Assembly (NCBI GenBank): GCA_964372115.1
Contig: CAYJPN010000008.1
Location: 105,534 to 169,533 of the forward strand
Direction of reading: 5' to 3'
Origin: CG2-30-36-16 sp964372115
GTDB lineage: Bacteria; Bacteroidota; Ignavibacteria; Ignavibacteriales; Ignavibacteriaceae
DNA: 64,000 bases
The notes beneath the pieces are model-generated. The model had not been told where the DNA came from. It ran no database searches and saw only the letters and a list, made by a program, of their open reading frames with translations. Shown piece after piece: positions 9,019 to 18,714 of the stretch; within the stretch, counting starts at the first letter, position 1; the number at the start of each line of letters is the position of its first letter. The position numbers were made by a program, and so were the translations under genes.

Positions 9019-10188
9019 TTATACTGCTCGCAAAGAATCAATTATTTTTAACCTTGCTGCTCTAAGCGATGGGAAAAATCCACCAAGAATACCCATTGCA
9101 ACTGAAAATACTAATGAGGCAACAGCAATACCCGGTGTTAAAGCAAACGAAAATTGCAGTTCTGAAAATGAAGAAAAGTTCAGTGTAGAAATTGAAAAGA
9201 ACTGAAGTGTGGATGCCAATGCCAATCCAATAAAACCGCCGAGGAGGGAAATGATTAACGACTCAAATAAGAAAGCCGTTAATATGCTTCTTCTTTTAAA
9301 ACCAAGTGCGCGCAAAGTTCCTATTTCTACGGTTCTGTTAGCTACTGCCGCATACATTGTTATCGTTGCGCCTATTGTAGCGCCAAGGCTGAATATAAAA
9401 GTTATAAATATTCCCAATATCCTAATGAATGTTGCAAGAAACTCCGATTGTTCTTCAAAAAACTTTCTCTCTATTTTTGCTTCGTACTGCTGAAGTCTGC
9501 GGTCAGCATCAAAAGCAAGCAGGAAGGAATCAAAATTATCAATGTTGTCTAATTTTAAAGTAACCGTAGAACAAGAATTGCCGCGATTGAAAGCATCAAG
9601 TAATTGCTGGGCATCTCCCCAAAACTCCGATTCGAACCCGCTGTTATCAGCTTCATATTTTCCAACAATAGTCCAATCATCACCTGTGAAGCGGACCTTG
9701 CTTCCGATTTGTGCTCCTTTAAATCTATTGTTAATTGAAGCGCCGACTATTAACTCACGGGTACCGGGATTAAACCATCTTCCCTCAGTCAGTTTTACTT
9801 GCGGTCGCAGCTCCTTTATTGGCGCCGATACACCGCGCACTGTAATATTACTCATTCCTCCATCATTTTTTTCAAGATTAATTATTACAACCGGTTCGTT
9901 GGAAATTATTTGCTGGCCGGATTGATTTTTTGCAATATGCGGAAGTGTGCGTATTACATCCTGTATCTCACCCGGAATAATGCTGGAGATTTCACCGTTA
10001 GCTGCTTTACGGGCTATTAAAACGTTGTCGGCCAGCCCTGTTGAAACAAGTGTTTTTTGTACACCGTATGCCATCATCAAAACAGCGGCAAACACAAATA
10101 CAACAAGCGCAATACCGAAAATTGTTATAAACGTTGTAAGCTTACGAGCTTTGAAGTTTTTTAAGCTGTATTTAAACGGAACAGCCAT
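9019..10188 (-). CDS. ABC transporter permease, FtsX/MacB-like (second permease)
   Basis: Inner-membrane permease of the MacB/LolC type. One transmembrane helix lies near residues 17-43, then a periplasmic MacB_PCD-like domain (about 45-245), then three C-terminal helices typical of FtsX domains (about 255-285, 305-335, 345-380). It is the last gene of a four-gene operon with the adaptor, ATPase and other permease, 30 nt after the preceding permease. Such systems export small molecules or move lipoproteins; no outer-membrane channel gene is present here. Confidence 0.9.
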   Translation of the reverse strand: MAVPFKYSLKNFKARKLTTFITIFGIALVVFVFAAVLMMAYGVQKTLVSTGLADNVLIARKAANGEISSIIPGEIQDVIRTLPHIAKNQSGQQIISNEPVVIINLEKNDGGMSNITVRGVSAPIKELRPQVKLTEGRWFNPGTRELIVGASINNRFKGAQIGSKVRFTGDDWTIVGKYEADNSGFESEFWGDAQQLLDAFNRGNSCSTVTLKLDNIDNFDSFLLAFDADRRLQQYEAKIERKFFEEQSEFLATFIRILGIFITFIFSLGATIGATITMYAAVANRTVEIGTLRALGFKRRSILTAFLFESLIISLLGGFIGLALASTLQFFSISTLNFSSFSELQFSFALTPGIAVASLVFSVAMGILGGFFPSLRAARLKIIDSLRAV

Positions 10189-10218
10189 AATTATATCCTT
10201 TGTTAAAATCTAAAATTA

Positions 10219-11379
10219 TTAACCTACAAATCTAAATCCGTCAACTATTTTTGTTCTTAATGCTTTTTGAATCGGGAATATGGATGAAATAACTCCTATC
10301 ATTATTGCAGCGGAAACTGCAAGTACTATTGTAATTGTTTCAAGTGTAAATATCGGGAAAAAGTTTTTGGGTATTACAAGTGAAAACCCGTTGATGAGAG
10401 GGAAAAGCAAAAATAACCCGACGCAACTACCAAGAAAAGATATAAACAACGATTCACCGAGTATTAAACCCACTAAATGTTTTGCCGAAAAACCGAGAGT
10501 TTTCATCACCGCATACTCGCGTGTTCTTTCGCGTGCCGACATAATCATTGTATTGCCGAGAATAAGCATAATAATTCCAATGATTACAAACGACATAACA
10601 TTCATTGCAGTAATAATAGCGCTGGTTGAAGCTAAAAATCCCTGCTGAAATGCTCTTTCAGTTTCGGTTTTTGTTTCAGCATTCGAATTTTTAAACATCG
10701 CGTCTATCTGTGCAGATATCTCCGCCGATTTAGAAGGATCACTTATTTTTATAATATACCATCCAACATCTCCCGCGCGTAAAGGTTCTTCTGCATTCAT
10801 TCTTTCATTTAAATAATCCCAATGAAAGTACATTCCGGTTCCGTCGGTAGTTTTATCGCGTGGTTTGTAAATACCTCTTATTACAAACTGCCACCGACCG
10901 GGATAAATATCGCCTTCGATAGTCATAACATCGCCGAGTTTCAAATTATACTGTTTTGCAATATCCGCCCCAACCACGCAGGCATTTCTTTCTTTCTTAA
11001 AAGTTTCAAGTTCGTTTTTTGAAAGAATAAATTCCGGATAAATATCGAACATTGTTTCGGCATCCACTGCAAGGCGCGGAAAAAATTGATTTTTATCGAT
11101 GTAAACTCCCTGAAACCAATTGGCAAAAGTAACTTCTTTTACACCGGGTATTTGAGCTATTTTATCTCGGTAAGTGTAAGGCAGCGGAAAAATAAAGGAG
11201 ACCGCCTGCCTTGAAATAAGTCTGTTTGCAGATGAAGCTTCGACACCAGCGTTCCAGGCTGTAACAACCGTGCGAAGTATCCCGAATGCAATAACGGCGA
11301 TAGCAATTCCGAGTATAGTAAGTAAAGTTCTTAATTTATGCCGCAGAGCATTTTTAAATATTAATTTAAAAACTTTCAT
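10219..11379 (-). CDS. ABC transporter permease, FtsX/MacB-like (first permease)
   Basis: Paralogue of the downstream permease with the same layout: an N-terminal helix (about 16-38), an extracytoplasmic domain, and three C-terminal membrane helices starting near residue 252. The N-terminal motif KNALRHKLRTLLTILGIAIAV is typical of the family. Its start codon overlaps the stop of the ATPase gene by 4 nt (ATGA), indicating translational coupling. Two different permeases beside one ATPase imply a heterodimeric membrane part, unlike the MacB homodimer. Confidence 0.9.
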   Translation of the reverse strand: MKVFKLIFKNALRHKLRTLLTILGIAIAVIAFGILRTVVTAWNAGVEASSANRLISRQAVSFIFPLPYTYRDKIAQIPGVKEVTFANWFQGVYIDKNQFFPRLAVDAETMFDIYPEFILSKNELETFKKERNACVVGADIAKQYNLKLGDVMTIEGDIYPGRWQFVIRGIYKPRDKTTDGTGMYFHWDYLNERMNAEEPLRAGDVGWYIIKISDPSKSAEISAQIDAMFKNSNAETKTETERAFQQGFLASTSAIITAMNVMSFVIIGIIMLILGNTMIMSARERTREYAVMKTLGFSAKHLVGLILGESLFISFLGSCVGLFLLFPLINGFSLVIPKNFFPIFTLETITIVLAVSAAIMIGVISSIFPIQKALRTKIVDGFRFVG

Positions 11380-12056
11380 AAAGCCTCCACTAAATCGCCT
11401 TTGTCTATATATTTTATCTGGTGTGCCCGTTCAGCGGCGTGCGGATCATGCGTAACTATTAATACAGTTTTTTTAAACTCTTTGTTTAACCTTTCGAGCA
11501 GCAATAAAATTTCTTCGGCGGAATTTTTATCAAGATCGCCTGTAGGTTCATCACCAACAATTATTAAAGGATCGGTTACAATCGCTCTTGCAATTGCTAC
11601 ACGCTGCTCCTGTCCGCCGGAAAGCTGCTTGGGATAATGTTTCATCCTGTCTTTTAAACCGACAATTTCAAGAGCGGTTTCAACGTGAGTTTTCCTTTCG
11701 GCTTTTGTAAGTTTTGTTAGTAAAAGAGGTAGCTCAACATTTTCGAAAGCCGTAAGCACTGGTATTAAATTATAAAATTGAAAAATGAAACCGACATTAT
11801 TAGCGCGCCATTTGGCAAGCGCAGATTCACTTAATCCTGAGATATCGGTACCTGCAACAATTACTTTTCCTTTGTTCGGTTTATCAATACCAGCTATTAA
11901 ATTTAAGAGAGTTGTTTTGCCGGAACCGGAGGGCCCCATTAAAGCCTGGAACTCACCTTCTTCAATTTCCATATTTATATTGTTTAGGACTGGTATTTCG
12001 AAACTATCGCGAGAATACGATTTTGATACATTCTGAATTTGAATTACGGGAGGCAT
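11376..12056 (-). CDS. ABC transporter ATP-binding protein, MacB/LolD type
   Basis: Cytoplasmic ATPase powering the two permeases. Walker A is GPSGSGKTT (about 41-49), the Q-loop lies in FIFQFYNLIPVLT, the signature is LSGGQEQRVAIARA, Walker B is LIIVGDEPTGDLD and the H-loop is VTHDPHAA. At 226 aa it is a stand-alone nucleotide-binding domain. It lies between the adaptor (18 nt away) and the first permease (4-nt overlap), so the operon reads adaptor, ATPase, permease, permease. Confidence 0.95.
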   Translation of the reverse strand: MPPVIQIQNVSKSYSRDSFEIPVLNNINMEIEEGEFQALMGPSGSGKTTLLNLIAGIDKPNKGKVIVAGTDISGLSESALAKWRANNVGFIFQFYNLIPVLTAFENVELPLLLTKLTKAERKTHVETALEIVGLKDRMKHYPKQLSGGQEQRVAIARAIVTDPLIIVGDEPTGDLDKNSAEEILLLLERLNKEFKKTVLIVTHDPHAAERAHQIKYIDKGDLVEAL

Positions 12057-12074
12057 ATTTTCTCCTAATACATT

Positions 12075-13262
12075 TTATAAAACGTTAACTTTTACACCGT
12101 CTTTTATTTTATCAGTTACTTCTTCAATTACTTTTTCACCTTCGGAAAGACCGGAAATAACTTCTAAATAATCGCCGGCAATTTTTCCGGTTGTTATTTC
12201 GGTTTCGGCGGCAACATCATTGATAACTTTAAATACAAGTTTTTTCGAATTTCGAATTACAACAGCCGAAACAGGAACAACTAAGATAGGTTTTTGTTCC
12301 AGGTCGGTTTGCGTTTCCTGTTCATCAAGAAATAAAACTTTTGCGCTCATTTCGGGCAGTACACGGCTGTCGTATTTATTAAACGCAACTTTTACAAGAA
12401 CTGTTGCTTTTGACCTGTCAGCGGTCGGAACAACTTTTTCTATATAACCCGCGTATCTTACACCGGGGTAGGCGTCAAGAGTAATTTCGCAGCCCTGTTT
12501 CTGTTTAATTTTTTCAATATTCGATTCAGAAACATCGGTTTCAACCTGCAGTGATGACATATCCGCAATAGTTACAACGGCAGCGCGTGATGTAACGCTG
12601 GCGCCAAGCGGCGAAACAATTTCGCCAACATCAGCATTTTTTGTTAATACTGTTCCATCAAACGGGGCTCTAATCAATGTATATTCCACTGCAACTTCTG
12701 CGGCTTTAACCTGTGCTTTCGCCAGTTCAATAGAAGCAAGTACATGGTCGTATTGCGACTTTGCCGCAATATATTCCGTTTCCGACGCTACTCCCGATTC
12801 GAAAAGAGATTTTTTTATTCTATAATTATTTTCGGCGATTAATAAATCAGCCTTATATAGTTTTAATGTGGCTTCAGCCTGCGCGTGCATTGCTTTTACT
12901 TCATCATCTTCTAACCTGCCGATAACTTGATTTTTTCTTACTGCATCACCTTCAACGACCGCGAGAGAAACCAACCTTCCTGTGGCTTTAGAACCGATTG
13001 AAGCTTTTCGCTGCGCTACTACATACCCGCTAGCTGTTAGAATTGCGTTTGACTGCGATGCGGAGATAATCGAAGCGCGTGTCAATTTTACATCTATCGA
13101 AGGATTGAATAATTGACCCCACCCCCAGATGGCGGCGAGTAGAATAATAAATATAACAGCAAGCCAGGAAACTGCTTTTAATAATTTTTTATTTCCGCCG
13201 GAATTATTATCGGCGGATCGGTCAATTTTTAATGACGTTAAATCTGCGTCTTGTGTTTTCAT
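12075..13262 (-). CDS. HlyD/MacA-type periplasmic adaptor subunit
   Basis: Membrane-fusion protein that links the inner-membrane transporter to an outer-membrane channel. A cytoplasmic N-terminus is followed by one transmembrane helix (about residues 29-47), a biotinyl-lipoyl half motif (GRLVSLAVVEGDAVRKNQVIG), an alpha-helical hairpin (about 110-185), the second lipoyl half (IRAPFDGTVLTKNADVGEIV) and beta-barrel domains to residue 395. It is the first gene of the operon; the ~220 nt upstream spacer is AT-rich and probably carries the promoter, which I could not pin down. Confidence 0.93.
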   Translation of the reverse strand: MKTQDADLTSLKIDRSADNNSGGNKKLLKAVSWLAVIFIILLAAIWGWGQLFNPSIDVKLTRASIISASQSNAILTASGYVVAQRKASIGSKATGRLVSLAVVEGDAVRKNQVIGRLEDDEVKAMHAQAEATLKLYKADLLIAENNYRIKKSLFESGVASETEYIAAKSQYDHVLASIELAKAQVKAAEVAVEYTLIRAPFDGTVLTKNADVGEIVSPLGASVTSRAAVVTIADMSSLQVETDVSESNIEKIKQKQGCEITLDAYPGVRYAGYIEKVVPTADRSKATVLVKVAFNKYDSRVLPEMSAKVLFLDEQETQTDLEQKPILVVPVSAVVIRNSKKLVFKVINDVAAETEITTGKIAGDYLEVISGLSEGEKVIEEVTDKIKDGVKVNVL

Positions 13263-13480
13263 TGCAAAGCTTAAAAAAAAGAGGGAAAATTTTTGAACAA
13301 AAATAGTACTTTGTCACAATAATAAAAATATTAATAGCTAAATAATATTAACTACCAATATATATTTTTTTTAACGGTTGAATTTTAACTTATAATTAAA
13401 AATAGCTCCATAAACGGCTGTTCAATTTTTTTAGTTTTATACAATTCGTACTTGCTAAAAAGTTTACACAACTATCTCTT

Positions 13481-14737
13481 TTATGTTTTTTGTTTTTTCT
13501 TTTTTGCCGCAGGGAAAAGTACGTTGTTTAAAATTAATCGATAACCGGGGGAGTTTTTGTAAAGAGTTAAATCCGTAGGCGGGTCGCCAACAGCATGCTG
13601 ATAATCTTCAGGGTCATGTCCACTGTAAAATGTAAAAGTACCGCGTCCAAAACTTCCGTGAATATATTTTACCTGATCGGTTCCCTGCCGTTCCGCTAAT
13701 ATTATAACAGAAGGTTTTATTAGTTTTTTGCGGAACATTGTTGTCTGCCCCATAAAACCATGTATAACATTTGCATGATCCTGTGTGAGCATAGTTGGCA
13801 CCGGGTCGTACTTTGCAGAAAATTCGAACAATGTAAAATAATCATTTTCTGCGCTGCCAACCTCAATAGGCTGAATATCTATATCGCAGTATTCATAAAC
13901 ATAAGGATTTGCTTCAAGAGTAAAATCGGTAAAGGCGAGAGTGTTTGAAAAATCAAGTTTTTTTTGTGCATCCGGGTCAGCAGCATCGCCGTCATACATC
14001 GGAGCGCATATATCAACATTGTGGGCTGCCAGCGAAATATCATACGAATCGGTAGCGGAACACATTGCAAATAAAAATCCACCCTGCGCCACAAAGTTTT
14101 TTATTGTTGACGCTACATCACGCATCATTTCCGACACTTTTTTGTAACCGTTCTTTTTTGCATTCTGTTCGTACATAATCTGCTGATCGATATACCATTG
14201 GGCGTTGCTGAAACTCGCGTAAAACTTTCCATACTGTCCCGTAAAATCTTCGTGATGCAGGTGAATCCAATCGTATTTTGAAAGATCGCCGCGGAGGATT
14301 TCATCGTTCCAAATTTTATCGTACGGAACTTTTGCGTACTCAAGGGCAAGTGTTACGGCGTCATCCCACGGAGCAAACCCGGGGGGAACGTACACCGCTA
14401 TTTTGGGAGCCTTCTCAAGCCGGACAACATCCATATTATTATCTTCACTCTGGCAGAAGGCATAAATATCAGCAGCTTGCGAAGCGTTAATGGGGTCAAA
14501 TGAAACATTTTCAATACGGCACTCGGCGGCAATGTTGTCCGTGTAATCAATCAGAAACGAACCGCCCCGGTAGTTCAAAAGCCAATCAGCTTTTAAGCCT
14601 TGTGTTAGAGCATGAAACGTAACTCCATATGCTTTTAAATGATCAGTTTGATCAAGATCCATATATATTAGTATCTTCTCCTGAGCGGTAATATTGAGCG
14701 CAAAGAGAATAAATATTAGAAATGTTTTTTTCAACAA
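13481..14737 (-). CDS. Secreted class I amidotransferase-like protein
   Basis: Relatives in this phylum are often labelled asparagine synthetase B, but I see none of the AsnB domains, so that name is not supported. A signal peptide (1-18, NITAQ) precedes a Rossmann-like region (KILIYMDLDQTDHLKAYGV). The centre has GGFLFAMCSATDSYD, a nucleophile-elbow-like Cys, and YIHGSFGRGTFTFYSGHD follows near the C-terminus. That order resembles ThuA/GATase1-like folds. The 418 aa protein ends in a lysine tail. It is a single gene downstream of the clpX terminator. Function unknown; the location is periplasmic or extracellular. Confidence 0.6.
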   Translation of the reverse strand: MLKKTFLIFILFALNITAQEKILIYMDLDQTDHLKAYGVTFHALTQGLKADWLLNYRGGSFLIDYTDNIAAECRIENVSFDPINASQAADIYAFCQSEDNNMDVVRLEKAPKIAVYVPPGFAPWDDAVTLALEYAKVPYDKIWNDEILRGDLSKYDWIHLHHEDFTGQYGKFYASFSNAQWYIDQQIMYEQNAKKNGYKKVSEMMRDVASTIKNFVAQGGFLFAMCSATDSYDISLAAHNVDICAPMYDGDAADPDAQKKLDFSNTLAFTDFTLEANPYVYEYCDIDIQPIEVGSAENDYFTLFEFSAKYDPVPTMLTQDHANVIHGFMGQTTMFRKKLIKPSVIILAERQGTDQVKYIHGSFGRGTFTFYSGHDPEDYQHAVGDPPTDLTLYKNSPGYRLILNNVLFPAAKKKKQKT

Positions 14738-14835
14738 ACAGATAACCTATCAGATAGTTGCAGTGAAAAAATGAATAGTTTATGAATTAAAGCTAAAACA
14801 TTTTGCTCACTTTAAAATTTAAGTACTTGTTTTAC

Positions 14836-14865
14836 AAAAAAGCCCCACAAACGTGAGGCTTTTTT
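14836..14865 (-). terminator. Rho-independent terminator after clpX
   Basis: The stem AAAAAAGCC...GGCTTTTTT with an inner CAC/GTG pairing and an AAAC-type loop lies 15 nt past the clpX stop. Both flanks are A/T runs, so it could work in either direction, but only the minus-strand gene clpX ends here. Confidence 0.85.
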
Positions 14866-14880
14866 GATTTATTAATTTTG

Positions 14881-16131
14881 TTACGCCGACTTTCTATCCG
14901 CCTCGATGTATATCGGCTCGGCGCCTTCTTCAACAACATCGCGAGTAATAATACATTTATCCACGTTTTCTTTATCGGGGATGTCATACATAATATCAAT
15001 CATAAAATCTTCAACTATAGAACGCAAAGCGCGCGCGCCGGTTTTTCTTTCAAGCGCTTTTTTTACCAAAGCATCTATCGCAAACGGATCGAACTCAAGC
15101 TGCACGCCTTCCATCAAAAACAACTTTTTGTACTGTTTTAATATCGCGTTTTTTGGTTCGGTTAATATACTTTTTAACGCATCTTCACTCAAGTTGTGAA
15201 GCGGCGCCGTAACGGGTATTCTGCCGATTAACTCCGGTATCAATCCGAACCGGAGAAGATCTTCAGGCTGAATGTGTTTCAGCAAATCTTCTTCAGAATG
15301 TTTGTCTTTTATTTCCGACGTAAAACCCATCTTGTTTTTGTTTACACGCGAAGCGATTATTTTGTCTATCCCGTCAAACGCGCCGCCAACAATAAACAAA
15401 ATGTTTTTTGTGTTTATGTTTATCAGACTTTGCTCGGGATGTTTTCTGCCTCCTTTTGGAGGAACGCCCGCGACAGTACCTTCCAAAATTTTCAGCAGCG
15501 CCTGCTGAACGCCTTCGCCGGATACATCGCGCGTTATTGAAGTGCTCTCGCTTTTGCGCGCAATCTTATCAATCTCATCTATGTAAACAATTCCTTTTTG
15601 GGCGCGTTCCAAATTATAATCAGCCGCCTGAAGCAGATGAACCAACACAGTTTCCACATCATCTCCCACATAACCGGCTTCCGTTAATGTTGTGGCATCA
15701 GCAATCGCAAAAGGAACGTTTAATATACGCGCCAGGGTTTGTGCAAGCAATGTTTTACCAACGCCGGTTGGACCAATCAGCAGAATGTTACTTTTTTCAA
15801 TTTCTACATCATCTAACTCAAAAAATGACTGACGGGAGTTTATTCTTTTATAATGATTATAAACCGCAACCGAAAGAACTTTTTTTGCCCGCTCCTGTCC
15901 GATGACATATTCATCAAGATGTTTTTTTAATATGTCCGGTGAGTGAAGTTCGAAACCTTTTGATATATTGTTATTAAACGCGGCGATGTTGTTTTTTAGA
16001 ATATCAACGCTGCTGCCTATACAGATATCGCAAATGTACACATCCGGTCCGGCAATCATGCTTCCAACTTCACTGCCGTCGCGTCCGCAAAATGAACATT
16101 TTACAATTTTCTGGTTTTGTTTTTTTCCCAT
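14881..16131 (-). CDS. clpX: ATP-dependent Clp protease ATP-binding subunit ClpX
   Basis: AAA+ unfoldase that feeds tagged proteins to ClpP. The N-terminal zinc-binding domain has Cys at 12, 15, 34 and 37. Walker A is GPTGVGKT (about 119-126), Walker B is IVYIDEIDKI, the pore loop TEAGYVGDD is intact, and the RIPVTAPL and ALERKTGARALRSI (sensor 2) regions are present. At 416 aa it is full length. The TPR gene ends 8 nt upstream, so the two are probably one transcript, ended by the hairpin at 14836-14865. clpP is not adjacent. Confidence 0.97.
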   Translation of the reverse strand: MGKKQNQKIVKCSFCGRDGSEVGSMIAGPDVYICDICIGSSVDILKNNIAAFNNNISKGFELHSPDILKKHLDEYVIGQERAKKVLSVAVYNHYKRINSRQSFFELDDVEIEKSNILLIGPTGVGKTLLAQTLARILNVPFAIADATTLTEAGYVGDDVETVLVHLLQAADYNLERAQKGIVYIDEIDKIARKSESTSITRDVSGEGVQQALLKILEGTVAGVPPKGGRKHPEQSLININTKNILFIVGGAFDGIDKIIASRVNKNKMGFTSEIKDKHSEEDLLKHIQPEDLLRFGLIPELIGRIPVTAPLHNLSEDALKSILTEPKNAILKQYKKLFLMEGVQLEFDPFAIDALVKKALERKTGARALRSIVEDFMIDIMYDIPDKENVDKCIITRDVVEEGAEPIYIEADRKSA

Positions 16132-16139
16132 TACTAACT

Positions 16140-17981
16140 CTAACTTGTTTTTCTTAAATTAATTATTGCATCTCTTGCTTCATCCAGGTATAAAGATGAC
16201 GGGAAAGAAGCAAGAAGTTTTTCATATGTTTCCACGGCTTTTTTTATCTCTTTCGTTCCATATTCATAAATTTTTGCCAGCAAATATAATGCTTTATCGG
16301 CATAAATGTTTTCACTTCCGCTGGCGGCAATTTCGATAAGGGTTAACTTTGCTTCATCATATTTATCCAAAGCTATTTCCATTTCGGCGGTGCGCAGTTT
16401 TGCGAGCGCGGCAACCATCAAACTTTTTTTATCGCCAGTAACTTCGCGGTATTTACCGAGCGCTTCTTCAAATTTATTTCCTGATGTCAGAAGTTCCGCT
16501 TCTCCGAATATCACAAGTTTAGACGAATCATTCATCTGGGTGTTCATTAAAAGAGAAAGCTCAATTGCGTCGTTTGCCTGATTGTCCCTTAAGTTTGAAG
16601 TGACATCGCCAAGAAATGTTTTTGCTTTTATAAAATCGCCCCGGGCAAAATATATTTTTGCAAGATTGTAGTTCGCCTCATTCCGCTGCTCGCCGGGGCT
16701 TCTTTTAGTCTCAATTACTTTTGTATAATATTTTTCGGCTGCATCAACATTGCCGTTTGTAAATTCAACTTCAGCAAGATTGAGAAGGGCATCGGGATAA
16801 AATGTTGAAAGAGGCGATTCGGTTATTATTTTGTTAAAATACTCTTTGGCGCCCTTCACATCATTTTGCATAGAAAATTTCATCCGCCCAAGCCGCCAGT
16901 AGGCTTCATAAGCCTGTTCGGAATGAGGATACAAGATTATTAATTTATTGAAAGCTTCAATTACCGTATTTACTTTTTCGGCTGGTATTTTTACCGGGGT
17001 ATAAAAAGGCTTCCATAACGGTAAAAGGTTTTTGTATTCTTCGCCAAGCGAGGCTTCGAGCGTTTTTGCATAACCGAGTTTTGCGTTTGAAGTAAGCGGA
17101 GAGTTCGGATACCGTTCGATGATTGTATTAAATGTTTTCGACGCAGTTTCAAATTGTTTTTCGGAATAAGCAGCCTGTGCAAAATTAAAAAGTTCGGTGC
17201 CCTGGTTTTGCTGTTTGGCATCGATATCGAGATAAAGATTAAATGCTTTTTCGTAATCGTTCGATTCCATATATAAACGCGCCAGCATATAAACAGATGA
17301 GATGTTATCATCATCGGCGCGGCTTTCAAAAACACTTAAAGTTGGCTGAAGCGCTCCCGGTTTATTTATATACGACATAATTCTCGATTCGACAGAGCGC
17401 AACTGGTTCGGATCGGAGGAAATAATTTCGCTGTATTCTTCCGCCGCTTCTTTATACTGCATTGTAAGGCTGTAGATATTTCCGAGATCGTATGAAAATA
17501 TTTTAGGATCGTTCGATAATTTTTTGCCGGCAAGGAGGTATTCGGCTGCTTTTTCAAAAGCGCGACGCTGCATTGTAAAATTTGCAATCACTCTATAATT
17601 AATTTGGTTTTGCGGAAGTTTTTTTAGTGCCTCATCCCAGGTATCAAACGCTTTTTGCTCATTGCCCATTACGTGGTATGTAGAACCAAGCATTCCCCAA
17701 AGGTTTAAGTCGAGCGGATTTTTACTAAGCCGATATTGAATTGCCGCGGCGGATTTATCGTACTCTTTTAGGTTTATGTACATCCGATTAAGAGCGTCAA
17801 AAAACAGATAATTATCGGGCTGGCGTTTTAGAAGGTCTTCTAATATTTCCATTGATTTTTGAAACTCGCCTGCCTGTTCATAGCTTTGGGCAAGCATAAA
17901 GCGGTTATTCAAATCCCCCATATTTTGCGCAAACATAACGGGGATAAAAAGAAGGAATATTAAAATGATTTTGTAAAGCAT
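16140..17981 (-). CDS. Exported tetratricopeptide-repeat protein
   Basis: A signal peptide (about 1-18, VMFAQ) is followed by continuous TPR helices along all 613 aa, for example AQSYEQAGEFQKSMEILEDL, YWRLGRMKFSMQND and YNLAKIYFARGDFIKAKTFL. TPR arrays bind other proteins. The C-terminal half resembles the outer-membrane-associated scaffolds BamD/YbgF (YPHSEQAYEAYWRLG, SPLSTFYPDALLNLAEVE), so a cell-envelope assembly role is plausible but inferred. No lipobox cysteine is visible. It sits 8 nt before clpX. Confidence 0.8.
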   Translation of the reverse strand: MLYKIILIFLLFIPVMFAQNMGDLNNRFMLAQSYEQAGEFQKSMEILEDLLKRQPDNYLFFDALNRMYINLKEYDKSAAAIQYRLSKNPLDLNLWGMLGSTYHVMGNEQKAFDTWDEALKKLPQNQINYRVIANFTMQRRAFEKAAEYLLAGKKLSNDPKIFSYDLGNIYSLTMQYKEAAEEYSEIISSDPNQLRSVESRIMSYINKPGALQPTLSVFESRADDDNISSVYMLARLYMESNDYEKAFNLYLDIDAKQQNQGTELFNFAQAAYSEKQFETASKTFNTIIERYPNSPLTSNAKLGYAKTLEASLGEEYKNLLPLWKPFYTPVKIPAEKVNTVIEAFNKLIILYPHSEQAYEAYWRLGRMKFSMQNDVKGAKEYFNKIITESPLSTFYPDALLNLAEVEFTNGNVDAAEKYYTKVIETKRSPGEQRNEANYNLAKIYFARGDFIKAKTFLGDVTSNLRDNQANDAIELSLLMNTQMNDSSKLVIFGEAELLTSGNKFEEALGKYREVTGDKKSLMVAALAKLRTAEMEIALDKYDEAKLTLIEIAASGSENIYADKALYLLAKIYEYGTKEIKKAVETYEKLLASFPSSLYLDEARDAIINLRKTS

Positions 17982-18085
17982 GGTTCAAAAATAATAAAAT
18001 GAACCCTCTCATCAAGGGCAATTAGGTGCTGCGGCGAGTGCCGCCTGTTTAATAAGCTACTAAAGGTGAAGAAAAACAAATTTAG

Positions 18086-18436
18086 TCAGCCGGAACTTTT
18101 CATTTCCCGTGCGTGGTTTATCAGTTCGCTTATTTCTTCGGGACACATTCCCTTTATTGCATCGTGAAGGCTTTTTGCCTCTTGCCGGATTAGCGTGTTA
18201 AGTGGGTGCGAGGTAATTTCTTTTTGTTTTTCGCCGGGTATCCACTCAAACAGATCGTTCGGGGTACAGTGGAAAGCAACGCAGAGTTTTTCTATTTGCG
18301 CGGGTTTTATACCGACGATCTTTCCTCTTATTATGTTGCTTGCGGTAAGTGAAGCAAAACCGTATTTGGTAAGATAACCTACCGGTTTTGTTATGCCGTA
18401 AAGTGTGCAGAGTCGTTTTATGTTTAGTTTTAGCAT
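18086..18436 (-). CDS. XRE-family helix-turn-helix transcriptional regulator
   Basis: A 116 aa protein with an N-terminal Cro/CI-type helix-turn-helix (about residues 2-68), of the variant that ends CVAFHCTPNDLFEWIPGE, a widespread single-domain form in Bacteroidota. The C-terminal ~45 residues form a short helical tail. It lies at the left edge of the defence island. Upstream sequence contains three degenerate 21-bp tandem repeats that could be operator sites. Target genes are unknown. Confidence 0.85.
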   Translation of the reverse strand: MLKLNIKRLCTLYGITKPVGYLTKYGFASLTASNIIRGKIVGIKPAQIEKLCVAFHCTPNDLFEWIPGEKQKEITSHPLNTLIRQEAKSLHDAIKGMCPEEISELINHAREMKSSG

Positions 18437-18563
18437 ATTTTTTACCTCCGGATGATAATAATTTTAATATACGAATATATTTTATATATGTAAAGATAAG
18501 TTTTATATATATAGTGGTGTGTTTTATAGATATTTATTCTGATTTTTATTCAAATTGATATGT

Positions 18564-18626
18564 TATTTTATCAATTTGATTGATTATTTTATCAGTTTAG
18601 TTGTTTAATTTATCTGTTGAATATTT
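18564..18626. repeat. Three degenerate 21-bp tandem repeats
   Basis: Units at 18564-18584, 18585-18605 and 18606-18626 share the pattern TATTTTATCArTTTrrTTGwT. They lie about 130 nt upstream of the XRE gene in very AT-rich DNA. They could be operators or iterons, or simply low-complexity sequence. Confidence 0.4.
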
Positions 18627-18714
18627 TGTTTGTGCAGTTTTATTGGTTGTTTTTTGCGACATTAGTTTAGCCGAAAGCGCATGGCTGAGTTAGGGTAATG
18701 TAAGTGAAAGGGAT

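Noticed and set aside
15408..15905. 165-codon plus-strand frame
   Set aside because: Antisense to clpX, whose motifs are unambiguous on the other strand; a codon-bias shadow.
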